Positions 1-9,252 are shown, counted from the first letter of the stretch. The stretch: 33,730 nucleotides of DNA from Verrucomicrobiota bacterium (GCA_021413535.1 JAIOQF010000241.1:1-33730), one strand, 5' to 3'. Notes: generated by a model not told the origin, from the sequence alone. Program-made: numbers and translations.

Positions 1-647
1 GCTACGGCTCGCAAGTCGTCGTGATCGTCACCGGCGCTTTCACAGGCGCAGTGTTCACCGCGCAGACCTATTTTAAGTTCAAAGACTTCGGCGTCGAAGC
101 AGGCGTGGGTGCCATCGTGTCGGTGGCGCTCTGCCGCGAGCTGGGGCCGGTGCTGGCTGGACTGATGGTAGCAGGACGTGTGGGCGCATCCATGGCGGCG
201 GACATTGGAACCATGAAGGTCACGGAACAAATCGATGCGCTCCGGGTCATGGCGGTGCACCCCGTGGACTATCTGGTGCTGCCGCGCTTCATTGCCATGC
301 TGATCTCCATGCCTTTCCTAGTGGCGGAAAGCATCACTTTTGGCTTGCTGGCTTCCCACTGCGCCGCCGTATATGGCTTCGGCATTCCGCAACGCTGGTT
401 CTGGAACCACGTCTTCGAGCACACCAACGAAACCGATCTCTTCTGCGGCATGATCAAAGGTTTCGTCTTCGGCATCCTGATCACTCTCATCTCCTGTCAT
501 CAAGGACTCACCGCAGAAAATGGCGCGGTCGGCGTCGGCATCGGCACGACGCGCGCGGTGGTGTTCTCCTCGCTGGCCCTGCTCATCGTCAACTTCTTCC
601 TCAGCATCCTGCTGAACTACATTTTTCCAATGGGAGTCGCATCATGA
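1..647 (+). CDS. mlaE: MlaE family ABC transporter permease (5' truncated by window edge)
   Basis: Frame is open from position 3 (YGSQVVVIVTGAF...). Contains the MlaE core 'CRELGPVLAGLMVAGRVGASMAADIGTMKVTEQIDALRVMAVHPVDYLVLPR'. Followed by MlaF and MlaD with a 4-bp ATGA overlap. Confidence 0.93.
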   Translation, partial: YGSQVVVIVTGAFTGAVFTAQTYFKFKDFGVEAGVGAIVSVALCRELGPVLAGLMVAGRVGASMAADIGTMKVTEQIDALRVMAVHPVDYLVLPRFIAMLISMPFLVAESITFGLLASHCAAVYGFGIPQRWFWNHVFEHTNETDLFCGMIKGFVFGILITLISCHQGLTAENGAVGVGIGTTRAVVFSSLALLIVNFFLSILLNYIFPMGVAS

Positions 648-1447
648 TAAAGAGCGAACTCAAGAATCCAGCGGTCGACGTGGTTGCCCAGCCTCCGAAG
701 GATCGCGTCTTCATCGAAGTGCGTGACCTTGTGAAAAAATTCGGCAAACAGCAGGTCTTGCGCGGCGTGAATCTCACCGTGTATCGGGGCGAGACCCTCG
801 TGCTCATCGGTCCCAGCGGCGAAGGCAAGACCGTGCTGATGAAACATTTCATCGGTCTGCTCAAACCAGATGCCGGAAGCGTCATCGTCGATGGCGTCAG
901 TGTGAACGGCCTCCGCGAACGACAGCTCTCAGTCACCCGCAAAAAATTCGGCTTCCTCTTTCAGAACGCCGCCCTGTTCGACGCCATGACCGTCGCAGAA
1001 AATGTCGCTTTTCCCCTGGTCGAGTCTGGCGTTCGCGACCGCGCCGAAATCCAAAAGCGCGTTCATGATGCTCTGGCGGTCGTCGACTTGGAGGAGCACA
1101 AAGAAAAGCTGCCCGTGAACCTCTCCGGCGGCATGAGAAAACGCGCTGGCATCGCCCGGTCCGTGGTCGCCAATCCGCAATGCGTGCTCTATGATGAACC
1201 CACCGCCAGCCTCGACCCCGTCGTGGCCGATGTCATCGACCAGCTCATCATGCGCCTCCAGCGCCGCTTCCAGGTCACCTCCATCGTCGTGACCCACGAC
1301 ATGAAAAGCGTCTTCAAAATCGCCGACCGCATCGCCATGCTCAAGTGCGGCGTCATCCATTTCTGCGGCACACCCGATGAACTGCGAAACTCGCAGGACG
1401 CAGAGATTCAAGATTTCATCGAAGGTAGAAGCCACCTCCAGGGATAA
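644..1447 (+). CDS. mlaF: MlaF-like ABC transporter ATP-binding protein
   Basis: Walker A GPSGEGKT, signature LSGGMRKRAGIARS, Walker B CVLYDEPTASLDP. Overlaps mlaE. Confidence 0.93.
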   Translation: MIKSELKNPAVDVVAQPPKDRVFIEVRDLVKKFGKQQVLRGVNLTVYRGETLVLIGPSGEGKTVLMKHFIGLLKPDAGSVIVDGVSVNGLRERQLSVTRKKFGFLFQNAALFDAMTVAENVAFPLVESGVRDRAEIQKRVHDALAVVDLEEHKEKLPVNLSGGMRKRAGIARSVVANPQCVLYDEPTASLDPVVADVIDQLIMRLQRRFQVTSIVVTHDMKSVFKIADRIAMLKCGVIHFCGTPDELRNSQDAEIQDFIEGRSHLQG

Positions 1448-1470
1448 TTCAGCATCGAAAAAACAATCAT

Positions 1471-2493
1471 ATGGACGAACGCGACAAAAAAACCGAACTG
1501 CTCGTCGGACTGTTCCTGACCATCGGCCTGCTCTTGCTCGGCACACTGATCCTTCAGTTCAGCAGCGTGCGAGAATTGTTCAAGGGCACCTACGCCATCC
1601 GAGTCACTCTTCCCGACGGCACCGGCATCAAGGACGGCACTCCAGTGCTGCTCGGCGGGAGGAAAATCGGCAAGGCCAGCGACAAGCCGAGCTTCAACGC
1701 CACCTTCACCGGCGTCATCATTCCGCTTATGATCTACAGCGACATCAAGATCCCGGCGGATGCGAAATTCAGCATCGGCACTTCCGGCCTGCTGGGCGAT
1801 GCCTTTCTCGAAATCAAACCCAGTGGCAAGGCATCCGTGAACTACATCGCCCCGGACACCGTGATTGAAGGCGTCCCCTCAGGCGGACTCGGAGCCCTGC
1901 AAAACACCGCCGTGGAACTCAGCCAAAAAGTCGACGTGGCTCTGGAGGACATGCGCGCCGCCATCAAAGATCTGCGGGAAGGCTTAAAGAAAATTAACGA
2001 AGGCGTGCTCTCCGACTCATCGACCAAAGAACTCAAGGAGTCGTTCAAGCACCTCAACAACGTCATCACCCGGCTTGATGAAAAAACTCTCAACGACGAC
2101 ACCAGCGGCGACCTCAAGAGCGCGGTGGCCAGTTTCAAGAACGCCGCGAAGACCTTTGAAGAGAGCGTTAAAAAACTCGACCCCGCCTTCACAAAGATCG
2201 ACAGCGTCGCCGCCAAAGCCGACAAGGTCATGGACAGCGCTGATTCCGCGATGAAAACGGTGGATAAAAGCGCCGCCGCCATCGGTGGGGCCGCAGAAGA
2301 TATGCGCCAGGGCGACGGCCTCCTTTCCGCCTTGTTGAAAGATTCAAAGCTCAGGGAAGAATTTACCGCACTCATCACCAACCTGCGCGAGCACGGCATC
2401 CTGCGTTATCGCGACGACACCGGCAAAAGCGAAACCGCCAGGAAAGACGAAGCCCCGCATGTCACCCGTCCACTGACCGGAACCAAGCGATGA
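1471..2493 (+). CDS. mlaD: MlaD/MCE family substrate-binding protein
   Basis: N-terminal TM helix followed by an MCE-like domain (TLPDGTGIKDGTPVLLGGRKIGKA...GLLGDAFLEI), a long C-terminal helical region, and position directly after mlaF. Confidence 0.88.
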   Translation: MDERDKKTELLVGLFLTIGLLLLGTLILQFSSVRELFKGTYAIRVTLPDGTGIKDGTPVLLGGRKIGKASDKPSFNATFTGVIIPLMIYSDIKIPADAKFSIGTSGLLGDAFLEIKPSGKASVNYIAPDTVIEGVPSGGLGALQNTAVELSQKVDVALEDMRAAIKDLREGLKKINEGVLSDSSTKELKESFKHLNNVITRLDEKTLNDDTSGDLKSAVASFKNAAKTFEESVKKLDPAFTKIDSVAAKADKVMDSADSAMKTVDKSAAAIGGAAEDMRQGDGLLSALLKDSKLREEFTALITNLREHGILRYRDDTGKSETARKDEAPHVTRPLTGTKR

Positions 2494-2562
2494 ATTTTCT
2501 GATGATGAGCAATCCATATTATTGGGACTTGTGATTTTTCTTTTGTAGCTTCTGATTCCCCC

Positions 2563-3543
2563 ATGTCCGCGCCTTGGTCCATCCGGCTTGCCCGCACTTT
2601 ATTCTTCACCCTGGCAGTCTTGCTGGGGGCGGCCATCGCAGGCGGGGTCAAGCAGCCGCTCTGGCTAGGCATGCTCTGCGGCGCCGCAGCCGGTGCATTT
2701 TTCGTGCTGGTGGACGCGTTGCTGGCCAAGTTCTCGTTTCGCGATTTCTCCTTCAGCACTTTGGGGCTGATGACCGGACTGTTCTGCGCCTGGCTCGTGA
2801 CCAAGATCGGCATCTTCGAGCTGCCCTGGTTTCGCAGCCATGAAGATTCAGAAGCCATTCGCAGCATCATCGAAGTAGGCACCTATCTCGTCTTCGGCTT
2901 TCTCGGCATCACTCTCGCTCTGCGCAGTGAACGAGACCAGTTTTCCTTCATCATCCCCTATGTCCGTTTCCGGCGCGACGCATCCGAAGGCGAACCGATG
3001 CTCTTGGACACCAACATCATCATCGATGGCCGGCTGCCCGGAGTTTTTGCCACTGGATTCCTCACCGGAAACTTTGTCATCCCGCGCTTCCTGCTCGATG
3101 AACTTCAGCGTCTGGCGGATTCGCGCGACGAAATAAAGAGCGCACGCGGCCGGCGCGGACTCGACTGCGTGCAACTTTTGCGCGAAACGCGCGGTGTCGA
3201 TCTCACCGTTCATGAAAACGGCATCCATCATGACGAGCCGGTTGATACGCTGCTGGTCACGCTGGCGCGCGAACTCAATGCACGCCTGCTGACCAACGAC
3301 GTAAATCTCGGCAAGGTCGCCCAGGCTCGCGGCGTCAGTGTCCTGAACTTTAACCACCTCACTGCCGCGCTTCAGCCAGAACTTTGTCCCGGTGATGAAC
3401 TCGATCTCGCCCTCGTAAAGCCCGGCAAGGAAAGACATCAAGCCCTGGGTTATCTCCCGAATGGCACCATGATCGTCGTGAATCACGGCGCCCAGTTTCT
3501 TGGTGAAACAGTTGCTGTCAGCGCCTCAGCGCCTGCATCTTGA
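2563..3543 (+). CDS. PIN/TRAM domain membrane protein (YacL-like)
   Basis: Four N-terminal hydrophobic helices, PIN motif MLLDTNIIIDGRLP, ...LLTNDVNLGKVA, then a TRAM-like tail (LCPGDELDLALVKPGKERHQALGYLPNGTMIVVNHG). Confidence 0.85.
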   Translation: MSAPWSIRLARTLFFTLAVLLGAAIAGGVKQPLWLGMLCGAAAGAFFVLVDALLAKFSFRDFSFSTLGLMTGLFCAWLVTKIGIFELPWFRSHEDSEAIRSIIEVGTYLVFGFLGITLALRSERDQFSFIIPYVRFRRDASEGEPMLLDTNIIIDGRLPGVFATGFLTGNFVIPRFLLDELQRLADSRDEIKSARGRRGLDCVQLLRETRGVDLTVHENGIHHDEPVDTLLVTLARELNARLLTNDVNLGKVAQARGVSVLNFNHLTAALQPELCPGDELDLALVKPGKERHQALGYLPNGTMIVVNHGAQFLGETVAVSASAPAS

Positions 3544-3731
3544 TTGATTTAATTGCATGCCGCAGCCTGGCCGCAGCTTTCACCCGACGCGAAAGGTCGA
3601 TCGGCTCGCAACCGAAGCAGCAGCAAAAAGTGAACAGAAAGCTCTCAAGATTCAGTTTGAAAGTCTGCGGAATAACTATTTAAGATATCCGTAACAAACT
3701 GATTTATATGGGGTTAAAACACAATTAAGCC

Positions 3732-3760
3732 TTGACCTAAACCGACTAAAAGGATAAAAA
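3732..3760 (+). promoter_or_regulatory. Possible sigma70-type promoter upstream of the RHH-like gene
   Basis: TTGACC (3732-3737), 17-bp spacer, TAAAAA (3755-3760), inside an AT-rich 255-bp intergenic region. Confidence 0.35.
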
Positions 3761-3798
3761 CGGCACCGTTATCGGGTTTTAATCGACCCACAATCGCG

Positions 3799-4029
3799 AT
3801 GTCCAGACCAGCCAACACCGTCGGAACCACCAGCATGACCATCTCGGTCGCGCCGCAAATCAGGCAATATCTTCTGGATCTGACCGCGAAGGGCACTTTC
3901 GGCAATACCATCCAGGAAGTGACTCGCAGCCTGGTCAGTTCCACCATTCAGGATTTGATCGCCAAAGGGCAGCTCGCCGAGCGCCGCTGGCGCGTCAAAG
4001 AAGACGGAGGCGTCGAAATTTTGCCGTGA
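3799..4029 (+). CDS. Small ribbon-helix-helix-like DNA-binding protein
   Basis: 76 aa. 'MTISVAPQIRQYLLDLTAKGTFGNTIQEVTRSLVSSTIQDLIAKGQL' follows the RHH beta-helix-helix pattern (strand, 'GNTxxEVxRxLV'). Confidence 0.55.
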   Translation: MSRPANTVGTTSMTISVAPQIRQYLLDLTAKGTFGNTIQEVTRSLVSSTIQDLIAKGQLAERRWRVKEDGGVEILP

Positions 4030-4052
4030 TTATTTTTTCAACTACCATCCCC

Positions 4053-4271
4053 ATGACCTCCCTGGCTCCCTCCTCCACCCAACTCCCAGAGCCGTTTGCC
4101 TTCACTGATGAGGCAGCAACACTCCGGCCCGCCGCCCCACCACTCAGTCCTCGCGAGGAAGTGCGATTGCACATCCTGGCGCACGAGCTGGTTCGCCATG
4201 AGCCCCTGCTCGCACGGCGCTTGGCTGATCACGGCATGGCCCGCCTTTATGCGGAGCTGGTAGAGGCCTGA
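4053..4271 (+). CDS. Hypothetical protein
   Basis: Short ORF in the same direction. The open frame starts at 4026; ATG at 4053 is the likelier start. No recognised domain. Confidence 0.4.
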   Translation: MTSLAPSSTQLPEPFAFTDEAATLRPAAPPLSPREEVRLHILAHELVRHEPLLARRLADHGMARLYAELVEA

Positions 4272-4330
4272 AAAGCCCGCACACTTCTGGCTTGTCAACG
4301 CGGCGCGCCCGACTGATGGTGCGTGCCCCA

Positions 4331-4942
4331 ATGAAGCAAACGCGACTCGTTTATATACTCTCGCTCACCGCAGCTGTGTTCGCTGCGGCAGGCTGCAGCT
4401 GGATGCCAAAAGTCAAAGTGCCCTTCACCAGCGGCACCCCCGTTGCAGAAGATCCCCAGGTATCTTTCGATGTGCGGCGGCCGCTCACATCCGGTCATAC
4501 GCTTAAAATCGCGGTTTACCGCAATCTTATTTCTCCCACCAAAGCTTTTGCCGGCAGCGTAATGGTGGATCAAAAAGGAAACCTGCAGTTCAAGAACGCG
4601 GGCGTGGTCCACGTCGGAGGACGCAGTGCATATGACGCGATCAAAGCCATCGAGGCCGCGTTCAGCCGGGAATACGGCGACTCCACTGTCACCGTGCAAC
4701 TTTTTAGCATCGAGGATGTGTCACTGGTCACAGTCACTGGAGCAGTGCGCTCGCCGGGGGTCATTCAGTGGTTCGACAACATGAATGCCGACAGCGCCCT
4801 GCCCTATGTTGGCGACCGCATCAAACAAGGTGATGCCCGTGCGATTCACGTCACCCGGGACGGCGTGCGGCGCTTCTACGCCCATAGCGGAGGCGTGGAA
4901 CTCAAGGCCGGTGACCTCGTGAAATTCTCCAGTGATATTTGA
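4331..4942 (+). CDS. Polysaccharide-export (Wza/SLBB-like) lipoprotein
   Basis: Signal peptide with lipobox (FAAAGCSW). Polysaccharide-export-like region 'GHTLKIAVYRNLISPTKAFAGSVMVDQKGNLQFKNAGVVHVGG' and SLBB-like 'VTGAVRSPGVIQW'. Confidence 0.65.
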   Translation: MKQTRLVYILSLTAAVFAAAGCSWMPKVKVPFTSGTPVAEDPQVSFDVRRPLTSGHTLKIAVYRNLISPTKAFAGSVMVDQKGNLQFKNAGVVHVGGRSAYDAIKAIEAAFSREYGDSTVTVQLFSIEDVSLVTVTGAVRSPGVIQWFDNMNADSALPYVGDRIKQGDARAIHVTRDGVRRFYAHSGGVELKAGDLVKFSSDI

Positions 4943-4953
4943 TTTCAGGCACC

Positions 4954-5427
4954 ATGTTTTCCTCCAATGATCCATCCCGGACAGGCATCGCCAACCTCAT
5001 CGGCGTGACTCCGTTACGCCTCGGCACGGCGTTGGTTCTGCTTTATCAACATGTCTGGTCGCAGATACCGCTGGCCTTCCAGGCACTGTGGAATGCAAAG
5101 GCGTGGGCCATGATTGATCTGTTTACCAAGGCGGGCCTGCCGTTTTCCAAGTTTCTCGCTCTGTTGACCGTGGCCGTGGCTGCTCTGATCAGCTTGGGCT
5201 GGCTGCTGGGATTTCTTACGAGAGTTTGTGCCTTTTTATTGATACCGATCGCACTGGGCTCGCTGATCGTCTGCAATCGCAACGGCATCCCGTCCGGTTC
5301 AGAGATTTCCCTGCTGTATTTTTTCATCGCGATCACCGTGGCCTGTTCCGGCCCGGGCTGGCTGTCACTCGATGCCTTGTTCCGCCGCCGGAGCCGTTCG
5401 AGCAAGAAACTGCGCTACAACTTTTAG
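4954..5427 (+). CDS. DoxX family membrane protein
   Basis: Four TM helices with a DoxX-like pattern (LRLGTALVLLYQHVW... GLPFSKFLALLTVAVAALISLGWLLGFLTRVCAFLLI). Confidence 0.65.
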   Translation: MFSSNDPSRTGIANLIGVTPLRLGTALVLLYQHVWSQIPLAFQALWNAKAWAMIDLFTKAGLPFSKFLALLTVAVAALISLGWLLGFLTRVCAFLLIPIALGSLIVCNRNGIPSGSEISLLYFFIAITVACSGPGWLSLDALFRRRSRSSKKLRYNF

Positions 5428-5442
5428 CCGCAACGCCAGCCC

Positions 5443-5958
5443 ATGCCTGAACCGCTGCGCGTGCTGGCCGTGGATCCCGCGTGGCGGACTACGGGTTGGG
5501 CCGTGCTGCAAGCCGATGGCAAAAGCATCGTCTCCGCAGGCTATGGTGTCATCGTCAACTCTGCGAAGTTGCTTCACTCCGGCTGTCTGCTCGCGATCCG
5601 CGAGCAATTGTCCGATGTCATCAAGCGGCTTCAGCCCGTGGAATGTGCCATCGAGTCCACTATCTATGTGCAGAGCTTCAAGACCGCGATCACACTGGGC
5701 AGTGTGCGCGGCGCCGTGTTGATCGCGGCTGCGGAACACGGTTTGCCGGTCTTCGATTACGCGCCTCGCGAAGTAAAGCAGGCCGCAGTCGGACGCGGTG
5801 CTGCAGGCAAAGACCAAGTGGCCTTCATGGTGCGCTCGATGCTTCGCCTGCGCGAGACTCCGCCACCGGACGCGGCGGACGCGATCGCCGTGGGCATCGC
5901 GCATCTTCAAGCCAGTGTGGGTGCCTTCGCCACTAAACGCGAGCGACCGCGCTCGTAA
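5443..5958 (+). CDS. ruvC: Crossover junction endodeoxyribonuclease RuvC
   Basis: RNase-H-like acidic residues in context: LAVDPAWRTTGWAV, VECAIESTIYVQSFKTAITLG, PPPDAADAIAVGIAHLQ; also YAPREVKQAAVGRGAAGKDQVAFMV. Confidence 0.87.
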   Translation: MPEPLRVLAVDPAWRTTGWAVLQADGKSIVSAGYGVIVNSAKLLHSGCLLAIREQLSDVIKRLQPVECAIESTIYVQSFKTAITLGSVRGAVLIAAAEHGLPVFDYAPREVKQAAVGRGAAGKDQVAFMVRSMLRLRETPPPDAADAIAVGIAHLQASVGAFATKRERPRS

Positions 5959-5971
5959 CGCGAGCAACTGA

Positions 5972-7282
5972 TCAAGGCTTGGCGCGAACTGGCTGCGCGT
6001 CACCTCCATAGAGCAGGATACGCGCATAAATCCATTTGGCGCCGCCGGCAGATGGAAACACGACATCCAAAATATTTCCCAGTGCTGTTCCGGTGCGTGG
6101 CGCGGAGATGCCATAGCCCGCTTCTTCCACCAGTTCCCGGCCCAACTTCAGCTTCGTTTTATTTTTGAAGGAAACGCCCTCCGTTCCGCCGTTGTAAATG
6201 ACTTTGTCCGAGCCGAGAAAATAAAACCGGCCGCGGTCATCCTGAAAAATGCGGCACATTAATCCGGCTGACCAGGGCGTTTTTTCATCTGACAGCATCT
6301 TGCCCCCGGGAGAAAAAACCGCGTATCGCCCTTCCTCTCCCCAGCCGGTGCCCTTTCCAGCCCTGCGATAAAAAACATGCAGGCGGTCTTTGCTATCGAG
6401 CCAGACATCTTGAGCGCTGCACATCGCGACTGGATCCCGGTCAGTCGGTTTTTCCTCCAGAGAGAAAATCTTGCGCAACGGGTCGCTCGCAGGATTGCCG
6501 CTGCGCCACCCGCTGAATTCATTGAAGACATATTCGAACTGATCTTTCGGTTTCGTATAACCCAGCATCTTCCAGCGGACATCGCGGGTCGAAACCAAAG
6601 CGAGACTGCCTTTGGCGTCCGGAATCACATAGGTATAACAGTGCCGATAATCCTGCGGCACGATCCCGGTAGTCCATTCATTTGATTGGGGATCAAGCAT
6701 TGCCCACCGAAACGCCCCCGGCTTTTCTCCTTCACTGGAGAGCACGCAAAGCAAACCTGTTTTATCGATTCCTGCAGAGCCGTATGGCCAGTGTCCCTCG
6801 CTGAGCCCAGGCACGGGACTTTCAGTCATCGTGATCTTGCCCCCGCTCGGTTTGCCTGTCCATCGAACTGCCTTTCCTTCCGGCCAGCCGATGACCTGCA
6901 AAGTTCCATCAGGTGACGCCAGCAGGTTCACCGGCTCCCGCCCGGCCAGACCGGCTGCGACCACCTTCCACTTATCATCCTGACGCCAGGCGAGCCGCCA
7001 CTCCCTGCTCATGTCGTTTTTGCCGCTCACAGTATAAGCGGTGAAGACTCCGTCGGACGTGCGCACGATCCGGCATTGATGTCCGCCCCATGCATTGCCA
7101 CCGTCGCCAGTAGCTGCATTGCTGGTCACGACGTCCAGAGCAATCACCCGTGGATCGTCATCAGAAAAAACTGGGCAGGTCAAAATGAAACCCAGAATCG
7201 CAATGAGGATCAATAATCTGCCTGATGTCGAAGCATCTCGCTTTACGATCGACAAAGTGGCAGGCTGTGTGTAATCGCTCAT
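5972..7282 (-). CDS. Secreted hypothetical protein, beta-propeller/BNR-like
   Basis: 436 aa with an N-terminal hydrophobic signal. Repeated 'W...DG.L...' segments (e.g. DDRGRFYFLGSD, DSKDRLHVFYRR). AGGAG-like motif upstream of the start. Confidence 0.55.
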   Translation of the reverse strand: MSDYTQPATLSIVKRDASTSGRLLILIAILGFILTCPVFSDDDPRVIALDVVTSNAATGDGGNAWGGHQCRIVRTSDGVFTAYTVSGKNDMSREWRLAWRQDDKWKVVAAGLAGREPVNLLASPDGTLQVIGWPEGKAVRWTGKPSGGKITMTESPVPGLSEGHWPYGSAGIDKTGLLCVLSSEGEKPGAFRWAMLDPQSNEWTTGIVPQDYRHCYTYVIPDAKGSLALVSTRDVRWKMLGYTKPKDQFEYVFNEFSGWRSGNPASDPLRKIFSLEEKPTDRDPVAMCSAQDVWLDSKDRLHVFYRRAGKGTGWGEEGRYAVFSPGGKMLSDEKTPWSAGLMCRIFQDDRGRFYFLGSDKVIYNGGTEGVSFKNKTKLKLGRELVEEAGYGISAPRTGTALGNILDVVFPSAGGAKWIYARILLYGGDAQPVRAKP

Positions 7283-7338
7283 TTCGAGTGGAAGTATCTC
7301 CTGCCAGCGAAGGCATTGCCACCCATTTGTTTGAAGCT

Positions 7339-8229
7339 CTATGCCTGCGGATTCTTTTCGTGAAACAAGGCGATCCCTTCCGCGCTGATGCCGGTAAAAT
7401 TCGCCAGTTCATAACGCAACCAATCGACCTCGCTCACGCCGATCTCCATGGCCGTATCGTGCTCCAGCTTCGTGTAAGCTGCGCGCAGGTTATCGCCCGC
7501 GAGTTGATGGTCCATGAGCGATTTGACCGCATCCGTAACCAGACCGACGCGTCGGGCGTATCGGGTTAGATGAGACGATACTTCTGTGACCTCGCCGAAG
7601 TGGGTGAGATATAACCTTTGAAAATTAGCATCGTGCAGCCGGGTGATGGAGTCGAGGTAGGCTACCGGATCGAATTGCGGTGGCGCAGCGGCGACACTGA
7701 GATAATCACAGCCCTGTAACCGCACGCCCGCGACATCGCCAGTGAAGCACGCGCCCTCGCAAACGTAGGCCAGATGATGTCGCGCATGACCCGGAGTATC
7801 GAGCGCTGTGATTTTCATCTTGCCGATCTTCACCGTATCGCCGTCGGCAAGCGTGATGATTTTGTCGGCTGGCGCAGGGATCATGTCGCCCCAGAGGGAA
7901 TCAAACTTGTCCCCATAGACGCGCCGTGCGCTGGCGATGAGTTTCTCGGGTGCGATCAAGTGCTGCGCACCACGCGAATGAACATACACCGTTGCTCCCT
8001 GTTGCGCCCACCAGCCTGCGGCACCGGCGTGATCGAGATGAACGTGGGTGACGAAGACCTGCTTGATCGCCTCGGGCGCAAATCCCCGCGCTTTTATTAG
8101 CTCAAGCAAAACTGGCAGCGTTGAAGCCGGGCCAGTTTCGATCAATGCAAGATCGCGACCCGATTCAATCAGAAATGCCGCGATGATGCCGGGCGTATTC
8201 TGAAAGCGAAGATCGAGGGTGTGGATCAT
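7339..8229 (-). CDS. MBL-fold metallo-hydrolase
   Basis: Motifs HVHLDHAGAAGWW, DTPGHARHHLAYV, CFTGDVAG. Start placed at MIHTLDLRFQ (8229), downstream of the heptad-repeat leader. Confidence 0.87.
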   Translation of the reverse strand: MIHTLDLRFQNTPGIIAAFLIESGRDLALIETGPASTLPVLLELIKARGFAPEAIKQVFVTHVHLDHAGAAGWWAQQGATVYVHSRGAQHLIAPEKLIASARRVYGDKFDSLWGDMIPAPADKIITLADGDTVKIGKMKITALDTPGHARHHLAYVCEGACFTGDVAGVRLQGCDYLSVAAAPPQFDPVAYLDSITRLHDANFQRLYLTHFGEVTEVSSHLTRYARRVGLVTDAVKSLMDHQLAGDNLRAAYTKLEHDTAMEIGVSEVDWLRYELANFTGISAEGIALFHEKNPQA

Positions 8230-8231
8230 TG

Positions 8232-8295
8232 AAAGGCAGAAGGATGAAGGCGGAAGGATGGGAATTTCATCCCTCATCCTTCTGAATTCATCCTT
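8232..8295 (-). repeat. Heptad tandem array filling the korB-MBL spacer
   Basis: Minus strand of the 69-nt spacer 8230-8298: GAC AAGGATG AATTCAG AAGGATG AGGGATG AAATTCC CATCCTT CCGCCTT CATCCTT CTGCCTT TCA then ATG. Nine heptads in one register. Confidence 0.85.
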
Positions 8296-8298
8296 GTC

Positions 8299-9210
8299 TT
8301 ATCTCATTGCCTCAAAACGCTTCTTCAGAATATCTTTCTGCGACGCACCGCCGAGTTTTGCCTGGGAGTCATCAATCCACCGCTGCTCCAGCTCGTTCTT
8401 CGTCGGGCGCTTCACTTGGTAAAAGACGCCGAACTTGCCGGGGCTGGGCAGATCCGCCAGCTTGAACGCGGCGACATCATCTTTCACGTCATGCTGTTTT
8501 TCATCAATGACATCGAACGCACCACCTTTGCGCGGATTGCCGTCATCGAAGGCACCCGGATAAAACATGGTGCACTCGCTGAGACATTCGATGACACTGA
8601 ATCCATCGTGCTCAATGGCGCGGGTGAAAAGTTCGTCCATGTGTTTCACTTGCGTCGCATGGGTGCGGCCGATGAAGGTCGCTCCAGATGCGAGGAGCTG
8701 TTTCATGGGATTGATCGGGCGGTCGATGGCGCCGACGGGATCGGTCTTGGACTTGCGGCCGATGGGCGTGGTCGGGCTGGTCTGGTTCTTGGTCAGGCCA
8801 TAAACAAAATTGTCCATGATCACATAAGTGAGGCGGATGTTTTTCCGAGCGGCGTGATTGAGATGATTGCCCCCGATGGAGAAGCCGTCGCCATCACCGC
8901 CAAACACGAACACATGAACGTCCGGCCGGCTCAAAGATATACCCGTGGCCAGCGGCAGGGCGCGACCATGGATGAAATGCAGGCTGTGGGTATTCATGAA
9001 ATACGGGAAACGCGACGAGCAGCCGATGCCAGCGACCACGACGATCTTCTCCTGAGGAATCTGGAGTTTTTCCAGCACTTTGTAAAAGACCGCAAGCACC
9101 GCGAAATCGCCGCAGCCAGGACACCAGGTCGGGTGGTCGGCTATGAGTTGTTTCTTGGTGAGCTTTTCAGCGACGGGCGCTGCGGTGGTGGTGTCGATGG
9201 CGGTGGACAT
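8299..9210 (-). CDS. korB: 2-oxoacid:ferredoxin oxidoreductase subunit beta
   Basis: TPP-binding GGDGDGFSIGGNHLNHAARKNIRLTYVIMDNFVYGLTKNQTSPTT; TWCPGCGDFAVL; GIGCSSRFPYFMNTHSLHFIHGRALPLATGI. Confidence 0.93.
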   Translation of the reverse strand: MSTAIDTTTAAPVAEKLTKKQLIADHPTWCPGCGDFAVLAVFYKVLEKLQIPQEKIVVVAGIGCSSRFPYFMNTHSLHFIHGRALPLATGISLSRPDVHVFVFGGDGDGFSIGGNHLNHAARKNIRLTYVIMDNFVYGLTKNQTSPTTPIGRKSKTDPVGAIDRPINPMKQLLASGATFIGRTHATQVKHMDELFTRAIEHDGFSVIECLSECTMFYPGAFDDGNPRKGGAFDVIDEKQHDVKDDVAAFKLADLPSPGKFGVFYQVKRPTKNELEQRWIDDSQAKLGGASQKDILKKRFEAMR

Positions 9211-9212
9211 AA

Positions 9213-9247
9213 CAAAAAATAATGAGTGATGAATGATGAGCGATGAA
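9213..9247 (-). repeat. Heptad tandem array upstream of korB
   Basis: Minus strand: TTGGA TTCATCG CTCATCA TTCATCA CTCATTA TTTTTTG TT then ATG (9210). Confidence 0.8.
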
Positions 9248-9252
9248 TCCAA

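Noticed and set aside
1377-1868. 163-aa plus-strand ORF overlapping mlaF/mlaD
   Set aside because: Out of frame with two well-supported genes; Arg/His/Gln-rich shadow translation.
5940-5955. CGAGCG-accg-CGCTCG inverted repeat at the end of ruvC
   Set aside because: Short stem with no T-tract, within coding sequence; insufficient evidence for a terminator.
8416-9222. 268-aa plus-strand ORF
   Set aside because: Antisense to korB, which is strongly supported.
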